NCBI RefSeq assembly: GCF_000521215.1
Contig: NZ_KI928919.1
Coordinates: 47,464 to 111,463 of the forward strand
Origin: Labrenzia sp. DG1229
GTDB taxonomy: Bacteria; Pseudomonadota; Alphaproteobacteria; Rhizobiales; Stappiaceae
Direction of reading: 5' to 3'
Length of the DNA: 64,000 bases
The notes beneath the pieces are model-generated. The model was not told where the DNA came from and did no database searches. It was given only the letters and a program-made list of their open reading frames with translations. Positions 8,771 to 16,843 of the stretch are shown one piece after another. A program made the translations under genes and the position numbers. Position 1 is the stretch's first letter; every line of letters begins with the position of its first letter.

Positions 8771-9732
8771 CTACTTGTAGACCACCGTGTTTGTCGCGTT
8801 CTCAAGGCGAAGCGTTGACGCAGACTTGCTGTTTGCATTCACGAACAGGATCGCGTCCGCAGCGTCGATTTCGTCGATCGGCAACTTGTTTGGCGGAACT
8901 TGGTCCAGCAGAATTTTTGCTGCCAATTCCGCCGCTGCCTCTCCTCGCTCACGGTACTCTGTGCCAAAGGCGAGCGTTACTCCCTCGTCGATATAGGCCG
9001 TTGACGATCCGATGCTGACGAGATTGTCCGGAATGATCTCCTTGAGGATCCCGGAATGTGCGATGAACGACGATGAAGCGGTGACGTAAAGCGCGTCGAC
9101 GCCTTCAAGCTGCGGGACCAGAGATGAAAGCTGAAGATCCGTTTCGTCCGCATCCGGTGCAAAGCGAAGCCGCTTGGGAGTGATGCCGAGTTTTTCTGCG
9201 GTAATCGTGAGGTGGTCGGCCTCAGAGACAGCGTTGTTTTCCCGCGGATCAAACAGGATCGCCATGGTTTGGACAGGGTGAATTTTTCGAAACAACTCCA
9301 GGTTCACGTCCGGTGACAGGGACATCTTGGCACCGGTCATGCCGGAGGGCGGGCAATCCAGGGACCCGACCAGTCCGACACCGACCGGGTCGGCCACGAT
9401 ATTGAACACACGGGGCACATTTGCGATGTCGAAATTGTTGACTGTCTGTGTGACGGTTGTTCCGAAGGTTTAGATCAGGTCCCTTGTTTTCACAACGTCG
9501 AGATTTTCCCGTATAAACCCGGCCAGATCTGTCTGGTCACGGCCTGCATCAAAGTGATCAATGTCGGCATCGACGCCAAGTTCGCCCAGTTTTTCAACAA
9601 ACCCTTCTTCGGCAGGCGTGAGGCCACGCCAAGTGATCATCAATATGGATTTGGCGTCATCGGCTGCCTCACCGAAGACCGGGGTAAGAACCACTGCAAC
9701 AAAGATAAAAATCGAGTAATCAGGTACTTCAT
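8771..9732 (-). pseudogene. Broken ABC substrate-binding protein (TrpX-like, PF04392 type)
   Basis: Two frames together cover a complete exported substrate-binding protein of about 320 residues. Lesion one: ATG at 9732 reads MKYLITRF and the frame is then lost in a five-T run (plus-strand A run 9707-9711). A sixth T would give MKYLITRFFIFVAVV, a normal signal peptide, in frame with the rest. Lesion two: an in-frame TAA at 9470-9472, in RDLI-stop-TFGTTVT, where relatives usually have an aromatic residue before the Gly-Thr segment (TAT or TAC to TAA). The remaining sequence (VFNIVADPVGVGLV, DALYVTASS, FGTEYRERGEAAAE) is well preserved, so decay would be recent. No permease or ATPase partner is adjacent. 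A GTG at 9694 could start a truncated product. Confidence 0.8.
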
Positions 9733-10244
9733 CTCTGTGTCTCTATTGTGCAATCAATTTTGAAAGTCTGTCTAGTGATCAGAATTTTATTCGGATTGTT
9801 CTTGGTTTCAATGCCTATTTTTTTTCTTTGGCTCAATAAATTTCAAGAGTAAAGACCGGGTGTTGGATATACTGTCTTGAAGTGACACCAGCCTGTGTTC
9901 GCGAGCTTGCGTATGCACGCTTTTTCCCTGGCGATGATCCAGTCATGCATGACGTGCTGGACTATCGTCTGGAGCGGCTGGTCGAAATCGTTCCTGTTTT
10001 GATGCCCTGGCATTTGATTGTTGCTCCACATGATCGTGAAGCCTCGTTCCAAAGAGGTCCGGCCAAGCCTGCGGGGCTATACATGCGCGGCACTGTTGGT
10101 TCTTTGAACTCTTTTCGAGTTGGACCGCGGCGGCAAGGTAACCGAAACGGTTCAAACCAGCTGAAATTGCCATATGTCGCTGCCTGGAAGACGCAGGTCG
10201 GTTTGTCGATTGACAGCTTCCTCAAATTCAGCCAATCAATTGTC
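9733..10244. other. Gene-poor stretch upstream of the cobalamin riboswitch
   Basis: About 510 bases. The left end is AT-rich. The middle has overlapping frames on both strands of 70-130 codons without recognisable motifs or ribosome binding sites. It may include decayed coding sequence but no family can be named. The promoter of the riboswitch transcript should lie near the right end. Confidence 0.4.
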
Positions 10245-10432
10245 TTATGGTTCTCGTATCCGGAGCCGGATCGGGATTAAAAGGGAACACGGTGCGGCGT
10301 AGCCAAAAGGCACCAAGTCCGTGACTGCCCCCGCAACTGTGAGCGGTGAGCAAACCTGAAAGCGCCACTGGGGAGACCCCGGGAAGGATCAGGCAAGCCA
10401 TGACCCGCAAGTCAGGAGACCTGCCATTTCAT
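10245..10432 (+). promoter_or_regulatory. Cobalamin (B12) riboswitch aptamer
   Basis: Conserved aptamer blocks appear in order: AAAAGGGAACACGGTG at the start, AGTCCGTGACTGCCCCCGC in the core, a GCCACTG segment, GGAAGG, and the B12-box region GCCATGACCCGCAAGTCAGG ending in AGACCTGCC. These are diagnostic for the RF00174 class. It heads the DUF1636/BtuCDF-type operon. Family knowledge says that adenosylcobalamin binding represses downstream expression, so these genes should be on when B12 is scarce. The 5' boundary is approximate. Confidence 0.95.
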
Positions 10433-10445
10433 CACAAACTTCAAC

Positions 10446-10498
10446 CCGGACGGGGTGTTCCGGAGGAGCGGATGGCATGGCAAAACAGCGATCGCTGA
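10446..10498 (+). promoter_or_regulatory. Likely riboswitch expression platform with an 8-codon leader frame
   Basis: Just after the aptamer, CCGGA (10446-10450) pairs with TCCGG (10459-10463). The right arm runs into a perfect Shine-Dalgarno, GGAGGAG (10462-10468), placed before ATG at 10472. That frame reads MAWQNSDR and stops. A hairpin overlapping a ribosome binding site is a common translational platform. The short frame could be a leader peptide or the remnant of a lost gene; which one is not decided by sequence. Confidence 0.5.
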
Positions 10499-10682
10499 CA
10501 GAGTTAGGCATTCGGTTCCTGCAAGCCCCGTGTAATCGCGGAGGGCGAAATGAACCGGACCAGAAACGAAAATGCTGATTTCATACCCGTTTTTCTAGCC
10601 AAGGCTGGTGCTTTAGGTGAACGCGCAGCCAGGGCCATGTGCCCGAATGGTTGCAGATTTCCACTTGCATCCAAAAGCAAAC

Positions 10683-10700
10683 GTAATGTAATAACATTAC
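10683..10700. promoter_or_regulatory. Palindromic operator-like site between riboswitch and DUF1636 gene
   Basis: GTAATGT-AATA-ACATTAC, perfect 7-bp arms around a 4-bp centre, set in an AT-rich patch about 120 bases before the DUF1636 start. Its form resembles alphaproteobacterial Fur-superfamily (Zur-like) boxes, a resemblance from memory that has not been tested against a matrix. It could control an internal promoter. Confidence 0.55.
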
Positions 10701-10820
10701 ATGAAATGCGACCGAGCCTTGTCGACGAGGTGCCGATTCCGAAACGGCGGTCTGATCATGAACAATCGGGCAACTCGGAATTGTGCGGTGACAAACACGT
10801 GGAAACGTCGGGGGTGGCAG

Positions 10821-11225
10821 ATGAGTCGTGAAACGCACAAGATATTCGTCTGTACGTCCTGCAGGCACAATGGTAGCGACTGCCGGCCGGGCTTTGAACT
10901 GATCGCCAAGCTGCGGGAGGCTTTGACCTGCGCCTTACCGGTTACCGGAGACGACTTTGAAGTATCCGGTATCGCGTGCATGGCAGGATGCTCACGGCCC
11001 TGCACGGTTGCCTACAGAGCCAATGAAAAGGCGACTTATCTTTTCGGCGACATCGATCCGGAGACGGATATTGATGATCTCGTTGCCTTTGCCCGGCAGT
11101 ACAGGGATCTGGCGAATGGCTGGTGCAACTCGGGGGACCGTCCCGGCAAACTCCGGCGATCGGCACTCGCGCGCATACCGGCCGCAATGATCGTGACCGA
11201 AGCAGATACGGCAGCCGTTTCATGA
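10821..11225 (+). CDS. DUF1636 predicted metal-binding protein
   Basis: 134 residues. The cysteine pattern is CTSC near residues 11-14, a further Cys at 21, one near 36 and CMAGCSRPC around 53-61. This suits a thioredoxin-like 2Fe-2S or metal-binding fold of the DUF1636 (COG5469) family. Family members are known from B12-riboswitch-controlled cobalt/cobalamin loci. The ATG at 10821 follows GGGGTGG. The stop overlaps the next start (ATGA), coupling it to the ABC ATPase. A role in handling cobalt or cobalamin during uptake is inferred from context. Confidence 0.85.
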   Translation: MSRETHKIFVCTSCRHNGSDCRPGFELIAKLREALTCALPVTGDDFEVSGIACMAGCSRPCTVAYRANEKATYLFGDIDPETDIDDLVAFARQYRDLANGWCNSGDRPGKLRRSALARIPAAMIVTEADTAAVS

Positions 11226-11995
11226 GCGGCGCGGCCCTTTCGGCCAGGCAGGCCGGATGGCGTGCGGGACAGGGCAATACCATCCTGCATCCCGTCAGCT
11301 TCGATCTCGCCGCAGGCCAGGTTCTGGGACTGGCCGGTGCCAACGGTGCGGGCAAATCCACGCTTCTGCGTCTACTTTACCGTTTTCACAGGCCGAGTAC
11401 CGGTGCGATCTTTCTCGACGGCCAGGATATCTGGAAAATGTCCGCGAGATCGACCGCCAAAAAAGTTGCCGCCGTCCTGCAGGAGCAGCCCACTGATTTT
11501 GCATTGACCGTCCGGGAGATCGTCGCACTGGGCCGCCGTCCGCACGGGACGGGGTTTGCCGGAAATGGCAGCAACGACTTCGAAATCACCGAAGGTGCCC
11601 TGGACCGGATGGGATTGCTGCCGCTCGCCGCGCGATCCTTCGGAACGCTTTCCGGTGGCGAGCGCCAGCGGGTGATGGTTGCCCGTGCACTTGCCCAGGA
11701 GCCGGAATTGCTCATTCTGGATGAGCCGACCAACCACCTGGACATTCGCCACCAGCTGGAAATCGTTGCACTGATTTCCAGCCTCAACATCACTATCGTC
11801 ACAAGCCTGCACGATCTGAACCTTGCCGGCCGCGTCTGCGACCGCGTCCTGTTGCTGCACAAAGGGGCGGCGGTCGCGTTCGGAGAGCCGGAAGACGTTC
11901 TGACACCGGACCACATCGAAAAAGCCTATTCCGTGCAGGCGCGACTGGAACAACTTGCGCCGAGCGAACAGGCACATCTTACCTTTCATCTTTAA
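11222..11995 (+). CDS. ABC importer ATPase, BtuD/FecE type
   Basis: 257 residues. Walker A GANGAGKST is near residue 39, the Q-loop is in VLQEQPTDF, the signature LSGGERQR is near 142, Walker B is LLILDEPTNHLD and the switch His is in TSLHDLN. This is the FecE/BtuD group that powers siderophore, haem and cobalamin importers. The start overlaps the DUF1636 stop by four bases and the binding-protein gene follows after 15 bases. With the riboswitch upstream, cobalamin or a corrinoid precursor is the most likely substrate; an iron chelate cannot be excluded by sequence. Confidence 0.92.
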   Translation: MSGAALSARQAGWRAGQGNTILHPVSFDLAAGQVLGLAGANGAGKSTLLRLLYRFHRPSTGAIFLDGQDIWKMSARSTAKKVAAVLQEQPTDFALTVREIVALGRRPHGTGFAGNGSNDFEITEGALDRMGLLPLAARSFGTLSGGERQRVMVARALAQEPELLILDEPTNHLDIRHQLEIVALISSLNITIVTSLHDLNLAGRVCDRVLLLHKGAAVAFGEPEDVLTPDHIEKAYSVQARLEQLAPSEQAHLTFHL

Positions 11996-12010
11996 GTACC
12001 GGAGAATTCC

Positions 12011-12946
12011 ATGAAACGTTTGGCAATCGGCCTTGCGGCCACCCTTTTTGCAGGAACTGCGCTGGCACAGACCACGGTAAAGAGCTGCGATCGCGAAGTG
12101 ACATTCGACGCTCCGCCAAAAGCGGCCGTTTCCAATGATGTCAACCTCACGGAAATGATGCTCGTTCTCGGCCTCCGCGATCATATGATTGGCTATACCG
12201 GCATTTCCGGATGGAAAACGCTCGATGAGGAAATGCGTGACGGCGTATCGGAATTGCCGGAACTTTCCGCAAAGTATCCAACGAAGGAAGTCCTGATTGG
12301 CGCTGATGCGGACTTCTACTTCGCCGGCTGGAACTACGGCATGAAGGTCGGTGGAGAGGTGACCCCGGAAACACTCGAGCCCTTCGGCATTCAGGTCTAC
12401 GAACTGACCGAATCGTGCATCCACATCGGCGAAAAACCGAAAGTGTCGATGACGGACATGTACAACGACCTGATCAATCTGGGTAAGATCTTCGGTGTCG
12501 AAGATCAGGCACATGATCTGGTCGCCGGCTACAAGGACGAACTCGAAAGTTATAGTTCTTTTTTAAGACCTGGTGATAAGCCTCTGAAAATATTTGTTTA
12601 CGACAGTGGTGAAGATAAACCGTTCACAGCAGGGCGTTATGCCATGCCAACGGCACTTATTGAAGCCGCGGGTGGTGTCAATGTTCTTGATGATTTCGAA
12701 AAGAGCTGGGCCAAGATCGACTGGGAAACGGTTGTCGAAAAGGACCCGGAATTCATCGTGATCGTGAACTACGGCAACGTGACGGCTGAGCAGAAGCGCG
12801 ATTTCATGAAGCAGAACCCTGCATTGGCTGAAATCGACGCCGTCAGGAACGACCGGTTCGTTACGCTCGAATATGTCGAGGCGACACCTGGTCCGCGCAA
12901 CATCAAAGCTATCAAGAAACTGGCAGAAGCCTTCTGGGGAGAGTAA
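12011..12946 (+). CDS. Periplasmic binding protein, BtuF/FecB type
   Basis: 311 residues with signal peptide MKRLAIGLAATLFAGTALA. It is a class III (helical-hinge) binding protein of the FecB/BtuF superfamily: NDVNLTEMMLVLGL and the closing ATPGPRNIKAIKKLAEAFW segment are typical. GGAG lies 9 bases before the ATG. Codons from about 12547 to 12700 are strikingly AT-rich (TTA, AGA, ATA, TCT, GAT) inside an otherwise GC-rich gene, a mosaic look within a continuous frame. It sits between the ATPase and the permease in the riboswitch operon. Substrate inferred as cobalamin or a corrinoid. Confidence 0.9.
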   Translation: MKRLAIGLAATLFAGTALAQTTVKSCDREVTFDAPPKAAVSNDVNLTEMMLVLGLRDHMIGYTGISGWKTLDEEMRDGVSELPELSAKYPTKEVLIGADADFYFAGWNYGMKVGGEVTPETLEPFGIQVYELTESCIHIGEKPKVSMTDMYNDLINLGKIFGVEDQAHDLVAGYKDELESYSSFLRPGDKPLKIFVYDSGEDKPFTAGRYAMPTALIEAAGGVNVLDDFEKSWAKIDWETVVEKDPEFIVIVNYGNVTAEQKRDFMKQNPALAEIDAVRNDRFVTLEYVEATPGPRNIKAIKKLAEAFWGE

Positions 12947-12949
12947 ACC

Positions 12950-14041
12950 TTGTTGCAGCGACCGACCGCGGAAATATCGAGGGACAGCGTGCAGAAAAGC
13001 AGTTCGCCGCCATCAAGCTGGGGGTTCGGCCTCATGCTGATGACCGGCGGGCTTGTGCTGATCATTTCCGTGGTCGTGGCCGTCTCGGTGGGGGCCATTT
13101 CAGTCCCGGCCAGCACGGTGTTCGGTGTCGTTGCCAACAAACTCTTGCCCGGGGTGGTCGAGGTCGACTGGTCCAGGGGAAGAGAGGCAATTGTCTGGGA
13201 CATCCGGCTTCCGCGCACATTGCTGGCCGGTTTTGTCGGTGCGGGCCTTGCTATTGTCGGTGCCGCGCTGCAATCGGTCACCCGCAATCCACTTGCAGAC
13301 CCGCACCTGCTCGGAATTTCGTCCGGAGGTGCGGCAGGTGCGATCCTGGCTCTCTTGCACACGGGACTGTTCCTGGGGCTGCTGACGGTTCCTCTGATGG
13401 CATTCGCGGGTGCGCTCGTCGCAACGCTCATCGTGCTCGGGGTGACGCATTTTGCCTCCGCAACAAGTGCCGACAGACTGGTTCTGGCAGGTGTCGCCGT
13501 TTCATTCATCATCATGTCCCTGGCAAACATCATGATTTTCATGGGAGATCCGCGCGCGACACATACGGTGGTGTTCTGGATGCTGGGCGGACTGGGGCTG
13601 GCGCAGTGGAACCACCTGTTGTTTCCTCTCGGCATACTCGTGCTGACTGTCCCCTATCTTCTGGCGAAGGCGGCAGACCTCAATGCGATGACCATCGGAG
13701 ACGAAACCGCGTCCACGCTCGGCATCCCCGTGGCGCGGTTCCGGCTGGTCGTGTTTGTGGTCGGTGCTTTGATCACCGGCGTGATGGTTGCCTTTTCGGG
13801 CATCATCGGATTTGTCGGGCTGATGATCCCGCATATCGCGCGGTTTCTTGTGGGAGGAAGCTACAGGCGCGTTCTACCCGCCAGCCTGCTTTTGGGGGCG
13901 ATATTCCTCATCTGGGCCGATATCCTGGCCCGGACGCTCATGTCACCGGAAGACATGCCGATCGGCATCGTGACCGGCCTGATCGGCGGAGTGTTCTTCA
14001 TATTCCTGTTGCGATCGCGGGCCGGGAGCGGCGGCCGCTGA
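12950..14041 (+). CDS. ABC importer permease, BtuC/FecCD type
   Basis: 363 residues with about ten hydrophobic helices after a short cytoplasmic lead. FecCD-family marks are RLPRTLLAGFVGAGLAIVGA, NPLADPHLLGISSGG, GFVGLMIPHIARFLVG and the ending DMPIGIVTGLIGGVFFIFLL. The TTG start at 12950 lies 3 bases after the binding-protein stop and is served by GGGGAGAG; a GTG at 12987 is an alternative. It is the last gene of the importer operon. Its 3' end overlaps the tail of the convergent MFS pseudogene by 44 bases. Confidence 0.9.
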   Translation: MLQRPTAEISRDSVQKSSSPPSSWGFGLMLMTGGLVLIISVVVAVSVGAISVPASTVFGVVANKLLPGVVEVDWSRGREAIVWDIRLPRTLLAGFVGAGLAIVGAALQSVTRNPLADPHLLGISSGGAAGAILALLHTGLFLGLLTVPLMAFAGALVATLIVLGVTHFASATSADRLVLAGVAVSFIIMSLANIMIFMGDPRATHTVVFWMLGGLGLAQWNHLLFPLGILVLTVPYLLAKAADLNAMTIGDETASTLGIPVARFRLVVFVVGALITGVMVAFSGIIGFVGLMIPHIARFLVGGSYRRVLPASLLLGAIFLIWADILARTLMSPEDMPIGIVTGLIGGVFFIFLLRSRAGSGGR

Positions 14042-15240
14042 ACAAGATGAAGACCATGATCGCCATGTTGAGGAAATTCCAGGCGATACCATTCAAGAAC
14101 GCTGCCTGGTAGGAACCGGTCAGGTCGTAGATCAGGCCGGACATCCAGCCACCCAGGGCCATGCCGAGGATCGTGGACATCATGACAAGTCCGACGCGCT
14201 GCCCGGCCTCGCGTGCGGGCAGATATTCCCGCACGATGACCGCATAGCTGGGAACGATGCCGCCCTGCGACAAGCCAAAGATCAGCGACACAAGGTAAAG
14301 CGACGCGAGCCCGTTGAATGGAATGTAGAGGAAGAGTGCGGCGCATTGCAGGACCGACCCGATCAGTAGCGTCCAGACGCCACCGATCTTGTCGGCGAGA
14401 TATCCCGACAAAAGGCGACTGACGACACCGGCTCCTGTCATCAGGGCGATCATGTCGGCGCCAGGCGCAATTCCGTATCCAAGGTCCACGCAGTAGGCGA
14501 CGATATGCACTTGCGGCATGGACATTGCCACGCAGCAACCAAGACCGGCAATCACCAGGAGGAACTGCAGCGCAGTGGGAGAGAGGCCGCTCGGCTGACC
14601 GCCGAAGGTGTTGCCGGAGGGCAGGGCGCTCAGGGCGGAATCCGGTGGGGGGCGGGCGCAGGGCCAGCGCGAGCGGCACCATCAGCACCACACAAAGCGC
14701 ACCAATCATCAGGTAGGTTTCTCGCCAGTCATTGCTGACAAGGCTCCATTTAATGAAGGATGGCCAGAGAACCCCCGCAAGATAGTTGCCGCTTGCCGCG
14801 CAGGCCACTGCGAGCCCCCTGCGTTTCATGAACCAGTGCGAGACGTCGGCCACGAGCGGGCCAAACGTTGCCGCAGTGCCGAGGCCGATCAATACGCCCT
14901 GGGCCACTGTAAACAGCAGGATATTCGGAGAAACGGCAGCAAGTGCAAAACCCGCCCCCAGAAACAGGGCTGATGCAATGACGGGAGGGACGATGCCGAA
15001 CCTGTCGACAAATCGCCCGAGAACATAGTTTCCAACAGCAAAACCGACCATTGTCGCCGTGTAGGGAAGCGATGCACCGGCCCGGTCAACACCGAAATCT
15101 GACTGCACGTCGGGAAGCACGATCACGACCACCCACATTCCGGCACCACCCACGGTGCTCAAAAGAATTGAGATCGCGAGCCGGAACCAGGCATAGGGCC
15201 CGTCTTGAACATAAGGATCTGACGCGGGGGGACCGGACAT
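13998..15240 (-). pseudogene. MFS transporter broken by a one-base insertion in a G6 run
   Basis: The N-terminal frame from ATG at 15240 gives six helices of a major facilitator (VDRAGASLPYTATMVGFAVG, VLGRFVDRFGIVPPVI) up to LALALRPPP. The second frame continues with DSALSALPSGNTF and the C-terminal six helices, with LLSGYLADKIGG. The switch falls in the plus-strand run of six G at 14647-14652: removing one base joins the halves into a 413-residue protein of normal MFS length, similar in style to oxalate/formate or monocarboxylate-type carriers. Everything else is intact. Phase variation, recent inactivation or a homopolymer sequencing error all fit. Confidence 0.8.
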
Positions 15241-15398
15241 CTTTGGCTTTCAAACTGGGTATAGCCACCTGCGTATCAGGTTCGATGAAACCGGGCCAAC
15301 AAATATCCTTGAAGTGATTGAGCAATTTCCTGAATGAATTGCCGGAGACATCCGCATGTCTCCGGCAGCGCTGCAAATATTTCTGTCAAAACCACTGT

Positions 15399-16253
15399 TT
15401 ACTTGGACGAAAGCAACTCGGCGACAAACGTTGAAAGAGGTTTGGTCGGGCGCCCTATCAGTTCACGAAGCGCCGTTGAGTCATTGTATAGTTCACCGGA
15501 GGCAGCCCCCCGGTCCGCATCGGCAATTGCGGTGGCAAACCCCTCCGGCAAGCCTGCACCCATGAGAACGCCGGCGTAGTCGTCCTCGGTCAGGTTCTGA
15601 AAAGGTATGTTCCGGCCGGTCTGTCTTGAAATTTCCGCTGCAAGTTCCGACAGGCTGATGGACTGATCTCCGGCAAGTTCCATCACTCGCGTCGACAGGT
15701 CGGCACCCGAAACAACGCGTGCGGCCGCTTCGGCGTAGTCTTCGCGTCCTGCAACAGAAATTCTGCCGTCTCCACTTGCGCCGACAACGGCACCGTGCTC
15801 AAGCGCTGCGGCAACAGTGCCCGTATAGTTTTCAAGGTACCATCCATTCCGAAGAACCGCGTGGGCGATTCCACTTTTTGAAAGAATGCTCTCGGTGTCA
15901 ATGTGCTCGGCGGCGAGAACTAGGCTGGATTTGGGAACATTCAGCAGGCTCGTATAGGTGATGAAATTCACGCCTGCTGATTTCGCGGCCTCAATAATTG
16001 CCGCATGTTGGCCGATCCGCTGGCCGACTTCCGATCCGGAAATCAGAAGCAGGCGCGTGACGCCTGCAAGGCCTTCTGCAAGACCGGGAGGATCGTTGTA
16101 GTCGAAACGTGACACACTGATCTGGCTGCTGACGAGATCCTGCGCTTTGTCCGGTGAGCGGACCAATGCCCGGACGGGTTCATGGGTGAGGCTCGAAAGA
16201 TGTTTCAGGACAAGGCGTCCGAGTTGGCCATTGGCACCCGTGACTGCAATCAT
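15399..16253 (-). CDS. NAD(P)-dependent quinone oxidoreductase-like SDR (QorB/NmrA type)
   Basis: 284 residues. The N-terminal Rossmann motif TGANGQLG matches the atypical SDR/NmrA-like group. ALVRSPDKA gives the NADP-binding segment, and YTSLLNVPKSSLVLAAEH and VLRNGWYLENY are typical of QorB (QOR2) quinone reductases. ATG at 16253 follows AGGAG, whereas the longer frame has no ribosome binding site. It is divergent from an HxlR regulator with an operator between them, the standard QorB/QorR arrangement for quinone or electrophile stress. Confidence 0.88.
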   Translation of the reverse strand: MIAVTGANGQLGRLVLKHLSSLTHEPVRALVRSPDKAQDLVSSQISVSRFDYNDPPGLAEGLAGVTRLLLISGSEVGQRIGQHAAIIEAAKSAGVNFITYTSLLNVPKSSLVLAAEHIDTESILSKSGIAHAVLRNGWYLENYTGTVAAALEHGAVVGASGDGRISVAGREDYAEAAARVVSGADLSTRVMELAGDQSISLSELAAEISRQTGRNIPFQNLTEDDYAGVLMGAGLPEGFATAIADADRGAASGELYNDSTALRELIGRPTKPLSTFVAELLSSK

Positions 16254-16315
16254 TGAGTTTCTCCTGGATTTCTGACTGAGGTTCAATCGGATGCAGTCCA
16301 TGTAGACTTATAACT

Positions 16316-16330
16316 TACTATTTGTTAGTA
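16316..16330. promoter_or_regulatory. HxlR-type operator in the divergent promoter region
   Basis: TACTA-TTTGT-TAGTA, perfect 5-bp arms, centred between the reductase and the HxlR regulator. It lies 63-77 bases from the reductase start and 36-50 from the regulator start. The sequence closely resembles the TACTA-type boxes described for HxlR/DUF24 redox regulators such as YodB. It probably mediates repression of both genes. Confidence 0.7.
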
Positions 16331-16365
16331 CATACAAAAAGGTTAGTTTTGAGGCTACAGGTTCC

Positions 16366-16812
16366 ATGAGCGAAAAAAGTCTGTCGAAGCCGGAGGACAT
16401 GGACGTATCGGTGCCGGATAAGACGAACAGCGACGGGCAGCGTTTGTCGGAAATGTTGCGGCGAGGGCAACTGTTCAATCAGAACTGTCCCTCCCGGGAG
16501 ATCCTGAAACATCTCACCAGCCGCTGGGGTGTTCTGGTCCTGATCGCGCTGCTGGATCGTGATCACAGGTTTTCGGACCTCAGACGCAAGGTCGGTGGCG
16601 TCAGTGAAAAGATGCTGGCGCAAACGCTACAGACGCTGGAGGCGGATGGGTTCGTGAACCGTTTTTCACATCCTGTCGTGCCGCCGCACGTCGACTACAG
16701 CCTGACGCCGATCGGACGTGAAGTTGCTTTTAAAGTGAGAGATTTCGCCGACTGGATTGAAGTGAATATCGAGCGCATCCTGTCATCAAAATCGGCGAGT
16801 GGAGCCGCATAG
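16366..16812 (+). CDS. HxlR-family redox-type transcriptional regulator
   Basis: 148 residues. A winged-helix HxlR domain spans about residues 38-130 (ILKHLTSRWGVLVLIALLD, RFSDLRRKVGGVSEKMLAQTL). The conserved N-terminal Cys41 in QNCPSR is the redox or thiol-sensing residue in QorR/YodB/HypR relatives. It has an unusually long, acidic N-terminal extension of about 35 residues. Divergent from the quinone reductase gene, it should repress that gene and itself, being released by electrophiles or disulfide stress (by analogy). Confidence 0.9.
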   Translation: MSEKSLSKPEDMDVSVPDKTNSDGQRLSEMLRRGQLFNQNCPSREILKHLTSRWGVLVLIALLDRDHRFSDLRRKVGGVSEKMLAQTLQTLEADGFVNRFSHPVVPPHVDYSLTPIGREVAFKVRDFADWIEVNIERILSSKSASGAA

Positions 16813-16843
16813 GAAAAGGGCCGGGCTTTCCTGACAGGACCGT

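Noticed and set aside
9882-10280. 132-codon plus frame and opposing minus frames ahead of the riboswitch
   Set aside because: No motif, no ribosome binding site, overlapping frames on both strands; the plus frame runs into the riboswitch aptamer.
10550-10831. 93-codon frame between the riboswitch and DUF1636
   Set aside because: It has a fair ribosome binding site (GGAGGG), but it crosses the palindrome, overlaps the DUF1636 start and has no protein-like features. Left unannotated, though it could be a small leader gene.
11372-12514. 380-codon minus-strand open frame across the ABC ATPase and binding protein
   Set aside because: Antisense to two well-recognised genes; no motif, implausible composition.
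13861-14560. C-terminal part of the 459-codon frame from 15240 as a real protein end
   Set aside because: After the G6 run this frame turns Arg/Ser-rich and loses helices, while the other frame continues a canonical MFS; treated as a frameshifted pseudogene.
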